The notes under the pieces: model-generated
The model's database searches: none
Told to the model about the DNA's origin: nothing
The model's input: only the letters and a program-made list of their open reading frames with translations
Assembly (NCBI GenBank): GCA_020744225.1
Contig: JAGMWG010000009.1
Span: 744,001 to 808,000 of the forward strand
Direction of reading: 5' to 3'
DNA from: Paraphoma chrysanthemicola
Lineage: Eukaryota; Ascomycota; Dothideomycetes; Pleosporales; Phaeosphaeriaceae
Length of the DNA: 64,000 bases
Translations under genes and position numbers: made by a program
In this document: positions 24,029-35,592 of the stretch, piece by piece
Layout: each line of letters opens with the position of its first letter
Numbering within the stretch: position 1 is the first letter of the stretch

Positions 24029-25003
24029 ATGCCGCCGAAGAAGCGCAAAGCTACTGAGTCAGAGGTCGTATCGACCATGAACAAGCGAGTCACGCGATCT
24101 TCGACAATACCCAGTGCGCCGGTTGTGGACTCGACTAAGGCTGAGTCCCGGTCAGCCAAGGCATCAAATGCAACTCCAAAAGCCAGTCACAATTCCAACA
24201 ATACGAGCAGGAAAAACTCAGACAAAGTGGAAACCAAGTCTGATAAGATCAACGCGACCCCCAAAGCCGGGAGAGCCTCGCAACCAAGATCGACAGCAGC
24301 CAATATTGAAACCGTATCCATCACATCCAACCTGGCCAAAAGTCCTCTCACATGCGCTCTCTATCCATCGTCCCAGCCATCCCAAACCTCGGCAATCACT
24401 CTAATCATCACCCATGGTGCAGGCGGCACACTCTCTGCCCCAGCTGTCGTGAATTTCTGCACTGGCTTCGCAGCTTATCTCCCCGTACTCGCGTTCCAAG
24501 GCTCCATGAACCTCGGGTCGCGTGTCAAGGGGTTTCACGCATGTGTTCAGCACCTCAGCGATAAGGGCCAAAATAAGCATGACAGTGGACGACTGGTGCT
24601 TGGTGGCCGAAGTATGGGCGCTCGAGCTGCTGTCTTGGCTGCGTCTGAAGTCCTCGAATCCAGTGCCGAAGACACGAGGGTTGATATTATTCTCGTATCG
24701 TACCCGCTGCAGGGACCTAAGGATGTGCGCGATCAGATTCTGCTGGATCTTCCAGCGAGTGTTAATGTGCTGTTTGTTATTGGAGAAAGGGATAATATGT
24801 GTCCGTTAGACTTATTGGATGGCGTTCGTGGCAAAATGAAGGCGAAGAGTCAATTGGTTATTGTGAGAGGGGCGGATCATGGGATGCATACTAAACCTGC
24901 TGGAGTTGAGAGGGAGAGAGGGGAGGAAAGCGGTCGGATAGCTGCGGAGTGGGTGAATGGAAAGGTGCTGGATGATGTAGTCTACATAGGTAAGGAAACG
25001 TGA
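24029..25003 (+). CDS. TEX30/KANL3-like alpha/beta-hydrolase fold protein
   Basis: A 324-residue protein beginning at the ATG 24029 (MPPKKRKATE). An in-frame TTG upstream was not used. The first about 100 residues are Lys/Ser/Thr-rich with a PPKKRK nuclear-signal-like start. The rest is a small alpha/beta hydrolase with ITHGAGG (oxyanion-side loop), the nucleophile elbow GGRSMGAR with Ser195, an acid in GERDNMCP and a His in GADHGMHT, so the triad looks complete. The match is to the TEX30/KANL3-like hydrolase group, and the substrate is unknown. The end may be spliced: GTAAGG at 24990, a CTGAC branch and CGCCAG at 25061 would replace the last residues GKET with VWFQLVNASEKPVH and end at 25106. 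I give the unspliced form. It is convergent with RMP1, whose 3' end is close. Confidence 0.8.
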   Translation: MPPKKRKATESEVVSTMNKRVTRSSTIPSAPVVDSTKAESRSAKASNATPKASHNSNNTSRKNSDKVETKSDKINATPKAGRASQPRSTAANIETVSITSNLAKSPLTCALYPSSQPSQTSAITLIITHGAGGTLSAPAVVNFCTGFAAYLPVLAFQGSMNLGSRVKGFHACVQHLSDKGQNKHDSGRLVLGGRSMGARAAVLAASEVLESSAEDTRVDIILVSYPLQGPKDVRDQILLDLPASVNVLFVIGERDNMCPLDLLDGVRGKMKAKSQLVIVRGADHGMHTKPAGVERERGEESGRIAAEWVNGKVLDDVVYIGKET

Positions 25004-25189
25004 GCCTGTATAGCTTCACCACCTACTTCAAGACCACTGACATACATCACATACACGCCAGTATGGTTTCAGCTCGTCAACGCAAGTGAAAAACCCGTTC
25101 ATTAACGCCTCGAATCCATCCCACCCAACTTATCATGCAGAAACTTTTTAATACATTGAAGCACGGCACGTCGCCCCATCACCCACCGC

Positions 25190-25758
25190 TTACTCCTCCC
25201 TCTCCACCACAACACCCTCATCCCACCCCTCTCCCTCATCCAACACGCCGCCAAACTCGTCCGCCAGCGCCAACTCGTCCACGGCGCTCAACACGCCCTT
25301 CATCTCCGCCGAGCCAATCTCCTCGTACACGGCTGTGATGCCGCATACGCGGCACACGCGTGCGACACTGGCCATCATGACGAGGCCCAAGACGGCAAAT
25401 GGGCCAACGGCGACCAACTGGGAGAATTGGCTTCAAACACATTAGCATTGCAAAACAGGACTTGCATTGTGAAGATAGATTCAACGTACCAATACCATTG
25501 GTGAATATCGCCTTGGTCCCAGTACCGAAGGCGAGCCTGGAGCTTGTCTTCTTTCTCCTTGGCAGAAGACAGCTCGAGCTCGGAGAGCAGGAGGCCGAGT
25601 TGTTTCCGGAACGCGGCGAGAGATTTCCACCAGTGGGAGCGGCGGTGCTGGTTCTTGTTGCGGATGAAGAGTTTGTCGAGGAGAGCGTAGATGTCGTGCA
25701 GCATTGCCTTTTCGTTGGGAGTGGCGATCATGAGGGCGGCTGCGGTGATGGTGGGCAT
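25190..25758 (-). CDS. RMP1: RNase MRP protein subunit RMP1
   Basis: A subunit of RNase MRP, which processes pre-rRNA and some mRNAs. The diagnostic motif IRNKNQHRRSHWWK is present and is followed by a leucine-rich helix. A 59-bp intron (25431-25489; GTACGT..GAAG with a GCTAATG branch) is required. It joins WYCQFS to QLVAVGPFAVLGLVMM, the conserved hydrophobic C-terminal segment. A more obvious acceptor closer to TTGGTC would put this segment out of frame. With the ATG at 25758 the product is 169 residues, of usual size for the family. The open frame continues upstream to about 25930 without an ATG, so a short 5' exon is possible. The C-terminus is acidic. Confidence 0.88.
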
Positions 25759-28700
25759 GCTGACGGTGTTGGTGGCGATGGCCGTTGGTGAGGAGTTATT
25801 AGGCGTAGCGACAGTGCTGTTGATGTATGCGTTGAAAGCCTGGGTGATGTCCTGCTGATGCGCTGGCGTATGCAATGTGGCGATGGCGGTAGGTTGCTGG
25901 TCGCGGATGCGGAGCAGATGTGCGTGCGCGGAGGGTCAAGAGCGTCTTGTTGGGGATGTGATAGTGGTCCCGAAGGGAGGAAGCAGCTTGCCGTTAACGG
26001 TCCTTGTCTCCTGGATCACGTTCAGGTGGTACGATAGAGTTGTGTGAGCAAGCCTGGGGTGGTTGCATGCTTTGGAGCGAAGCTTATATGCCACCAGAAA
26101 ACTCTGCACGGAAGCGCGAGACAATGAGAGCGAAGAGGAGCTGGGAGCTATTGTGTGGTGAAGACGACAATAACGAGGGGACATGGACAGGTGTGCGTCG
26201 ACTTGAGGGCCAGAGCTTAGAGTGCCGCACGAGGCACACGACAGCTGGGTTATGTAAATCGGCAAACAGGATGAATCTAGCTTAATCTAGGTATACCACA
26301 AGTGTTCCAGACTTTGTCCGAGTTCAGCGGCGTAGTTGTTCCGGGTAGATGGTGGTGCCTGATGATCGCATATATATGTTGATGAAGCTCCAAGCTCGTG
26401 ACTGATTTTGCAAAGCGGTGTAGCTCCTGTGAACACGAGCAGTATAGTGCTACCCAAAAGTCCTCGCTATTCCAGGAGTTCCAGCTGTCGGTCCTCGTGA
26501 AGATGTCTGAGGTAAGATGCGGCTAATATTGTGTAACTTTGCGGATGCGATGAACCTACTGCGGCTCGTTGTGCGGAGGCGCAGGCCCAAATGGAGGGCA
26601 TATGATCTCTACAAGGTGGTACAACGCTGAGCTCCAGAATAATTCAGACGCAGGAGACGTAGCTATCCACTGCGATTAGAAGATGCTGGAGTCTTTTGGG
26701 ATAGTGGCCGTCGTGTGCTCACGCGCTGAGACCAGTCTGTGCGTCGAGGTCACGATATGGGCTGATGGCAAAGAACCACTCAACTTTGCACCGAGTTCTA
26801 CCGTCGAGCATACTTGCTGATTCTGAATGTCATGCCAATGCGATTGAAGAGGGGAAGTTTGTGTGCGTCTCCTGCAGTCAGCTGCACAGGTCCAAGAGCC
26901 GTGATGGTGGTTCGGAACATTTGCAGCCTTCCGTACCCCTGGTTTGGTTCGGCGGCATGCAGGACTTCCAGCGTGGGGTAACTTTCTCCACAGCCACAAC
27001 GTCGACCCCTACCACACAACTACGATGAGCCTCAGCGCCGACCTGCGATTCTGGAACCCCGGAAATAAAACATTGCGACTCTCATGGAGATGATGGCGGT
27101 ATTGGCAATGAAATGTCGGGGCTCCTTGCCTGCTCAAGGTATATTCACAGACCGCCGAAACAGCTGCTCGCCGCGGCAACCATGCCTTCTACCGTACCAA
27201 CCTCGCGCCCGTGTCGACGACGGAGTCTAATGGAGGCATACATGTTTATTCCAACCTCCTGAACGGTCAGATACTCTGCTAGGACCCGTGCGCAATGTGT
27301 GCCGCCGCCGCGGATGTCGGGCGGCGTCGACCTTTAGACGACCACAGCGATGCATAATCATCAGGGAGGCGGACGGGTTACACAGAAGCCGAGATACACA
27401 GGCTGATACTGCGAATTCTCGTCGCGTACGTCGTCCGAACAGTCGTCGCTGGAGGCCATAATCGTCACACGGTCATGGCGGAAAACAGCAGCTACCCGAC
27501 CGCAGCAAACACCAGACGCCGTACTCGACGTCTCGGACCGCCCGAGGCGAGCGTACCTCAGAAGACCGGCAGAAGCGAAGATCGTACCCGCATACCGCTT
27601 TCAGACGAGCCATGCACCTCGATACACTTCAGGAAAGCTCGACCCAAAACAACGTTCACCGCGTTGTCGTGGATGCGGGGCAGAATAACAGGACGCACTT
27701 GAGTATGATCTCAAATCGACCACAGAGGTTGAGACAAATCGACACGCAGCGAGGCAGACATATGATTCCCTTCCTTGGATTATCTCTTCGCGTGACCGCA
27801 GCGGCACCACAGAGGCCTGTACCGACCAGAGGAAGGCTTCTATACAGAAGATGTACAGCCCGAAAATTGGCATATCATATGAGAAATGAAGCTCGACTGT
27901 AGCGGAGTCGACAAATACCACATAGCTTGTATGGCAGAACCTGCACGCGTAGTTACGGACAGCTTACGCACGTAGATCTGACTCGAGGGTGCAACGGCAC
28001 GCTCGCTTGGTAGATACTCCTGTACAGAGTTTGCGAAACATATGCACGAGAACTGTGCGCGTCGGCCCTCGCATGTCGCGAGGAGGACCGCTCAAACGGT
28101 ATATCTGCGGTGTGATTCATCAATGCCCATGCTCTATGGAAAGTGTAGCGACCTCTTGAAGCACGCTCAACTCCGCGGCTCAGGTTTGTGAGCACATCTC
28201 CATGAGCAGAAGATCCGCCTGACTGGTTGCCCAACGTTTCCATCGCTCGGATAGCAAGCGAGCTTTTGACAAAGCCTCCGTCGGCATTTGCAAACAATGT
28301 TGCCCAGCCGGATACTTGATGCCATATTGCCCAATCGTGAGATTGATAGGCAGGAAGACCACAAGCTATGACGACATTGGCCCCGAGCTCAATGTGCACA
28401 TCGAAGATGCCGATCTGCATGGTCAATCTCGCCAGGAGACAACTCTGCAGTTCGAATTATCTGAACTTTGTTGGACTCGATGCTGTTGGAACAAAACTGA
28501 TAGGTCGATGCTTCGCTGCAGTGTCGACCATTCACCAGCGCAAGCCACACTCATACCTTTACAGATCAACTTCCACTGCAAAGCGGTCGAGGTTGCTGCC
28601 GCGAAGTGCAAAAGCCCGGTACCGTCAAGTTACACTCTTTGTCGCTTGCAGTGTTAGATCATTATCACCGCCACGCATGTTTGAGCATCTGGTGTGGCTT

Positions 28701-29081
28701 CACATCGGACCGATCACCTCGCGTGGGTGGTTAAGCGAAGCCTCGTACCGGCCACCACTTTCGCACCGTTTGGACAATCCTCGATGATAGCCCAATGAAG
28801 GCGGGTCTGCAGACCGACATGCCTCGTGGTTGATGTCGCAACTGATTATAAGATTTGACGGCAGTCTTGCCAGACCCCCTCCTTGGAACCGTTCATTGGT
28901 GATGAGGCATTTCCTGCAACCGCAGCCTCTCGAAAGTGGTCTCATTGTCCAGGATCAAGGGTGTCCGAACTGCAAGACGGCTCTCCCCGCACGACTTAGG
29001 GGAAGGTTTTGAGCGAAGCTGGTGTAACGACACTGCGCAAACGTTTCCGAACGGGCTGCGAACATGTTTCAGTCTTGCCTC

Positions 29082-29112
29082 CATGCACATGCACATGCAC
29101 ATGCACATGCAC
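29082..29112 (+). repeat. (CATGCA)5 microsatellite
   Basis: Five perfect hexamer units plus one base. Each unit contains the near-palindrome TGCA. It lies in the non-coding gap. Confidence 0.9.
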
Positions 29113-30582
29113 TGAACCTCCGGCTCATGGCTGCTCTGATGCTGCGAACCGTTTTCGGAGCGACTAATACGCGAAATGCAGTATCCTTACCGTCTCAAGG
29201 TCATCCTTGAGACAATGAGACCCACCAGAAGTATGCAAACAAGGCCCCTCGTCGAAGCCAACAACATTTCGTTTCGGCCTTGAGCTGGACAACTCCATCG
29301 CTACGCGTTCGAAGGATGCGCGGCAGAGCGCTGGACAACTGTGGAGTCGTCCCTGACTCTTCGCTGTGTGCTTCACGTTACCCTGCGCCCTAAGATGCTC
29401 TAGGATGCCCTTAGATACCCTGGATAAGACGACGCGACCGGGACTGCAGGTCGTCTCTCTGCGTTGAGCAACCGAAGCGAAGCAGCACCATGATTCTGCA
29501 TCTACTTGTTATTCTCTTCAAGCAACCGGAATGTAGCGCGAATGAATGTGACGGTGCAATATCCAGGGACCTATGTGCACGACTGTAGCCGAGCGCCGGA
29601 GCATTTGTTGAACACTGTGGCCACGGGCTTTTGTTATGTCATGGGACTCTTCTCCGCCCACAAAGTTGTGTGCACCATGCCTGCCGCCGAGCTTGTCGGC
29701 TAGCTCAGTTCGTATATCATGTCTGCCGAAGATCATGGTTCAGATGTCTTAGGTCGGCGGTTCGAGTGAGGAGGGACTTGGTCGGGCCAGGAGACTCAGG
29801 TCTCTGCGAAAAATCTCGGCACTACATTGGCAAATCACCTCGTCTGGATCGCCGCAAGCATCGTAGCAGAACACGCAGCTCGTATGGATGACCTCTGCGC
29901 CACCTGGCAGAAGCTACTTCCGTGATGTAGCTTTCGAGGGAGGCCGAGCATGGCGTCGGTGCAGTGTATCAAGACGAGTCTATATCGTCCTGGATGCATG
30001 CCTTCTCTGGCACCACATGTCAACGCGGGCGACAGTCTCTATCCATCGCCAAGATGGAGCATGACGACGGTGGGTTCGGTGGTCTGGTGATGGCAGCCCT
30101 CTGGCGGGGGATTATGGGCACTGCCGCGGTCTCTGCTCTTGGAGATACCTGCAATGTTTGACGGCTTGTCGTGCTGGCGATGCGCACACGGAAACCTGTC
30201 CGCAGAAGATGTGTGTCGTGGTGTGGTGCTGCTTTCTGTCAGTCGATGAGGGGCAGCAAACTGGCCCGCCTCTAGGAAGCAAGCAGAGATGAGGCACACC
30301 GGCAGACTGCCCAGATGCTTTGCAAAGCACTGCATTCCTGCGTAGATGGCTGCAAGGGCTCAGGAGGTATTTACCGGCATCGACCGGCCTATACACAAGA
30401 CATTCCGTCCTGATGTTGTTTTCGAAGAATAGGCGCTTCGCGGCAATCGGCTGCATCGTAAGAATTGCAAGAGGACTTGGAAGCCCGGCGGTAGCTCTTC
30501 GAAGCATTTTGGGGAAGCGTGGAAGCGGTTCTGCCACCAGGAGGCCACTTTAGCACCCCTCGCCGCCGTCCATGGCTCTGAA

Positions 30583-30606
30583 GTGGTGGTGGTGGTGGTG
30601 GTGGTG
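30583..30606 (+). repeat. (GTG)8 microsatellite
   Basis: Eight perfect GTG units in the non-coding gap between RMP1 and the Mei2-like gene. Confidence 0.9.
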
Positions 30607-33602
30607 TCGCTGCGACCGCCATTCATGCTGGTGAGACTGCAACACCACGGCCAGCATCGCGAACTTTGGCGGCCCGTGCGCCCCACCGGCGCCGCAATCT
30701 TTGCCGTGCTTCTAAACGCCCAGAGGTCGGAGAACGCTGCACGGGGATGCAAAGGCATCTTCGCGATCCATATGATAAAGTGGAAGTATCGTGGGGCCTC
30801 ACAAGGTTGCAGCGGTGGCTGCATTCGACTGCATAGTGCCAGCCGGACGCTGGTGCATGTGGCTCCGCCCATCGCTTGATGAGCACGTGGATCGAGCGGC
30901 GAAGACAAGACACTTAAGAAAGGAGATGGTATGTCTATACGAGAGGCGTATATTTCTAGCTTTGATAGGGGACGACGTATCGAATGCTAAGGTATACGTC
31001 TTATTCGAGAGGCTACTCTGCTTGCTTGTCTTCCGCACTTTGCCCGCTCCATGCTGAGAGCCATACCTGTCCTTGCTATGGCTTGTGACAAGTATGCACT
31101 CTTTAGATCCTGGGAAGGCCGTCAGAAGGAGAGACACTTAAATATTGCCTCCATCGTATGATGACCGGAGTTACATACCATGTTCAAGATGCCATTGAAT
31201 GGCAGTCTAGCTCATCCATCCCTGACAGAGCCCACAAAGGACCCGCGGTTCCTGCCATTCAAGCCACAAACGCCAGGAAGACTAGATGGACCGACCGCTG
31301 AAGCTGAAGTTGCCCCTCAATCACGAGCGTCCTTCTCGCCTCCTGCATCTCCACTCTACTGTGACGACCCCTTTGAATACTTCTAGCCAGATTCCAGTCA
31401 GTGTTTCTTTGGAAACCATTGATACAAGTCCTCAGCCGACTCACTAGCTTGAAGAGAAGCAAAGACGAATATGGCGAGTGCTCTGATTGGAAAGAGCGCC
31501 AGCCTGACTGTTTGCCACTTCGCCATGAAGTGGTTAGCACCAGCGATGAAATTCCTCGCCCATCATCCACGGCGAGCACTGCACCATCCTAGCCTCTACG
31601 TCACAACTGACTGACGACGACTTGTTGTCCCCGCGCCTTCAAGAGATTAGTGTTTGTGTCGCTCCACTAATGGCTGAGCGATTCAACCTCGCTCGCCACT
31701 ACTGCCATCCAGGCGCGATAAGACCATGGCCAGTTCGACAAAGGAACTATTACCTTGCAAACACCTTCGCCTTCGGACGTGGCAGCATGTTTGGAGCAAC
31801 TCCTTTCAAACTTCGCCAATGACCGAATCGACACCACTGCCATAACCTCATCACTATGACCCCTCTCGCTCTCGCACTGCGAAGAGCTATCTATCACAGC
31901 TTCCCCTGTCGCCAACACGAAGTTTGAGCGTCTTACAGCCTTGGACTGCTTGTTTTTGGCTCCCGGCTATGCCATGGGTGCCAACTTCCCAAGCACGACC
32001 ACGAGAAGCAAGGACAAGTCGTGGGCATCGGACCTTCAGTCATTACATAATGTGACGCAGGAACTACAAAGGACATTGCTCATTCGCCCTCGCAGCATGA
32101 GCGTTGCGCAGCATATAGTCTCCTTCCACTGACCAGTCTGACGCCCACGCACGACTTCGGTCACAACATCGATACTGACGTTACGATTGCCAAAGATATG
32201 GTCAGACACGTCAAAGCATAACCATATTGTCGAATCCTGAGCCTTCAACGATGCAAGATATCTCTTTGGCATGATGGTAGTCGGCCGACAGCCGACAAAG
32301 CACCCCAAATTCGCCCTGTTTGACCACCATCGACCGCGGCAATCTTGCCTTCTGGATACTTACGCGCATGAAATGATTGGACGGCTTTTCAATTACGTAT
32401 CCACCTTACCGCCATAACCCACTTCACGCCGACCCTTCGCACAGTCCCCGACCCTCACTCCTCAGCCATGCGCACATCATTCGTATCTCGCTCTTGCAAA
32501 CGTGAGAGCTACATGTTACATATATAGACAGCCTCTTTGGGGAGTCTGATCTGCTCAGGAGTAGAGGTCCGTTCATGATGGTTGTCAGCGCACCGCCTGC
32601 TACCACATGGTATGCGCGCTATACTTCCGCCACATCAATCACGCACACCACATCTTCGGAGCTGTTTGGAATTACGATCTTTGATCTCCTGACAGATTAT
32701 AAGTCGCCTCAAAGGAGGGTGCTTGCATACTCGCTGTCCACGCAATCCAAGCCAATCGACTCTCCTGCTTTCGCAGATGCTTGAGCTACGCAATTATCAT
32801 CGCACCAGTGCGTTCCAAACGCATATGCTTCTCCTCTGCGGCTTCGATATTCGCGTGAGGGGATTCATGCTCGCCAACGCCAGCTCGAACTGTCCCGCAT
32901 TTTCCAAGCGAAGTGAAGAGACTCGACGTGCGCTCTGGAACTCATTCGCTCCTGCTGTTGATCATGAGTACGCGAAGCTCGGCTGATGACTGGCTCGTAA
33001 TGGCAGCGTACGGGTCATGACCGCCCATGGCCTCAGCATGCTCGAAAAAGTCAATATCCAGGTCTTCAGAAATCCAGCGACGGCACAACCCTGATGAGCC
33101 ACATCATCACGAAGGCCGTAAAGAGCGCCCACGGCGTATGACCTCAAGCAATGGACAGGTGAAGGCACATCCATCAGGCGAGGGCTTGTTACCTCCATGG
33201 TAAGATGCCACCATGATCGCAGCAGGCCAGAAACGATCAAGAGCAAGAAGTACATCACAAAGCATGAGAAGAAGGCAGTTGGTGAGCAATGCTCTTTATT
33301 GGTTGTAAGAAAGGAAATACAGATCATCCACGGGTCCTTCCATCACTTGGTCTGAGATCGTCAATCTGAAACCACAGAAACTCGAACCCAGATCTTTCCG
33401 AAAGAAGGCAAGAAGCCATAAGTCATGCACAGTCTATGTGTGCCGGAAAGTATGCCCAGGAAGTCTTGACGACAGTCTCAGTCAGAACAACCGTGATAGG
33501 GAACAGGATCAGATCGGTAACAAGGGAAGAAACAAGCCAGTGGACCGAAGTAGCACAACACGCATGTCAATGCGATCGATCCAAGCTACAAGAGCGTTGC
33601 GC

Positions 33603-35592
33603 TCAGATGAAGGGGTTGACGCCGTACTCAGAGGCCACGGTGCGAACCGAACGAGGATATGCGGGGCTGTCGTGCATGCGAGAGCCGCCGATGACACCGT
33701 GGTTGACTGGGACCGAGAGAGGAGCAGGATGGTGCTCCGCGAAGTACTGGGCGACGTGGGTTAACGGAATGTAGTCGAACGGAATGAGGCCCACTTGGCC
33801 TTGACCGAACGTGACAGAGTACCACACTTCGATGGCCTGCTTCGAGTCTTCCGTGAGGCCTTGGAAGGGTGCGGGCGCTGCGCGCTGCCTAGCGTAATGC
33901 ATAGTGGCTTCAAGCACATCGCGAGGGGTGCCACGATCATACGGGCTGGAACGCATGCGATGTTCAGCGAGAGACGACGAATAGTTGTGAGGAGGGTACA
34001 AACCGATTGAGCGAGCAGAATCCATGGAGCGCTGAAGCTTGGAAAGGTTGTCAGGCTGAGGGAAGGGCTGCTCGATGCCGATATAGCGAATCTTGCCGGA
34101 CTTGTCGGCCTCAGTATAGGTCAAGAAGAGACGAGGACGACAGAACGGAGTCTCCTGCATGACGGATGAGTTGCGGAACTTCTGGATGAGTGCCTCACGA
34201 CCCTGGATGGTAGCATAGGAGATCTCAGCAGCCTTGGATGAACGGAAGCCGAGCCAAAGACGGCCTTGGATCTTGTCCATGAGCATGGCGATACCACGGA
34301 CGTTGTGGAAGTTGATGAAGGCGTAACCGACATTGCAGGCGGACTTGAAATCAATACGGAGGTAGATGAAGTCGTAGGAACCGAAGCACGCACTGTCGAG
34401 AAGTGCCTTCAGTTGCAGCTGGAAAAGTGGTCAGCAGAGGATGAAGAGCATGGAGCAGAGAGACAAACCCAGTCCATCTTGTTGGGGATGTTGCGAAGCA
34501 TAACCGTGGTGCGAACATCGCCGCCGTCGTCGATCTTCTTGCGGATGACTTTGTTGATCGGATCTGCGGGGTGATTCTTCTCACGCGCAAAGAACATGCC
34601 GGGAAGGCCGCGAGGAGGAACGGCGAAGCGCTCGAGGGAGAATGCGACAGCATCCATGGTGACCCAGTCGTAGGCCTTCTGCGATAGGGTCAGCACGATC
34701 ATTGAGAAAGACAGGGCACACTTACGCTGTTAGTGTTGCCGTACACTGGATCAAGAGCCAGAGATGAGATGCAGCGGTTGGCGGCATCGATGGAATCGAA
34801 CTCGATACGGAACATAAGATGCATCTTGTTGAGGAGGGTATCGATATGAACGATGGCGCGAACGCTGCCGTAGATGCTGCAGACTTTCTCGACGCCTTTC
34901 TGGACAGCCGCGAGGTCCTTGCTGCCGAACTCCCAGCACGCAAGATCAGGGTTCTGGCGGATCAAGATCGAGAGCTGCATTTGACCTTCGAACGGGTTGA
35001 CGCCGGTGGTGTCGCCGCACTTGGCGAGGTTGTACTCAGTAGAGTTGACGTACTTGACGACAAATCCGGCACGCTCCAGCTTCTTCTTACCCTCAACAGC
35101 GTCGAGCAGGTCGTCGTAGCGGATGTATACGCCACGGTTATAGGCAGGTACTGCTGTATAGAAACAATCGTGCTGGCCAGTTATCAGCAAGGTCAACAAA
35201 AGAGGGGGAGAGACACTTACAAGCTTCATCTGGTGCTGGACTGTCAGAAGCTCAAGGTCGGGATCTTGACCGGCGTCGATGCCATCGGGAATCTCGAGGA
35301 TGCTCTGGTATCGAGACACATACTGCTTGCTCTCGATGTTCATCTCATTGCTGAAGGCACCGGCGATGTAGGGAGTCGGCATGGGCAGGTCGTTAACGAG
35401 CTCAGTCTTGACCTTGTCTTTGGGTGACAGTCGACGAAGCGCATCACCGATCATGGAGGCGAGGCCAGTACCATGGCGATGATGAGTGGTGGTGCGAGCT
35501 GCCTCAGGCGAGTAGAGGGTGGCCTCGGTGCCGGCGAAGGGACTGGAGGTCAGATCGCCACCAACAGAGGACTCAGGTGAGTGACGAGACAT
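33603..35592 (-). CDS. Mei2-like RNA-binding protein (C-terminal RRM)
   Basis: A 614-residue protein with the C-terminal Mei2-type RRM. In fission yeast Mei2 drives entry into meiosis by sequestering decay factors. Exons: 35592-35221, 35172-34726, 34678-34469 and 34418-33603. The 48-bp intron 35173-35220 has no stop and would be missed by ORF calling; the other introns are 47 and 50 bp. The signature is TTVMLRNIPNKMDW followed across the last intron by LRIDFKSACNVGYAFINF, then MDKIQGRLWLGFRSSK. Upstream, ERAGFVVKYVNSTEY and VRAIVHIDTLLNKMHLMFRI resemble degenerate first and second RRMs (residues about 165-270). The N-terminus is Ser/Thr-rich. The start is ATG 35592; a TTG further upstream was ignored. 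A role in sexual development is known only for relatives. Confidence 0.93.

Larger units (their letters stand above)
25759..33602. other. 7.8-kb gene desert
   Basis: No ORF on either strand shows a domain, a credible exon chain or a composition that sets it apart. Frames of 100-180 codons overlap on opposite strands, which is typical of GC-balanced non-coding DNA. It holds two microsatellites (29082, 30583). I see no terminal repeats, integrase or reverse transcriptase motifs and no tRNA. The right end contains the upstream-facing 3' flank of the Mei2-like gene. Confidence 0.5.
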
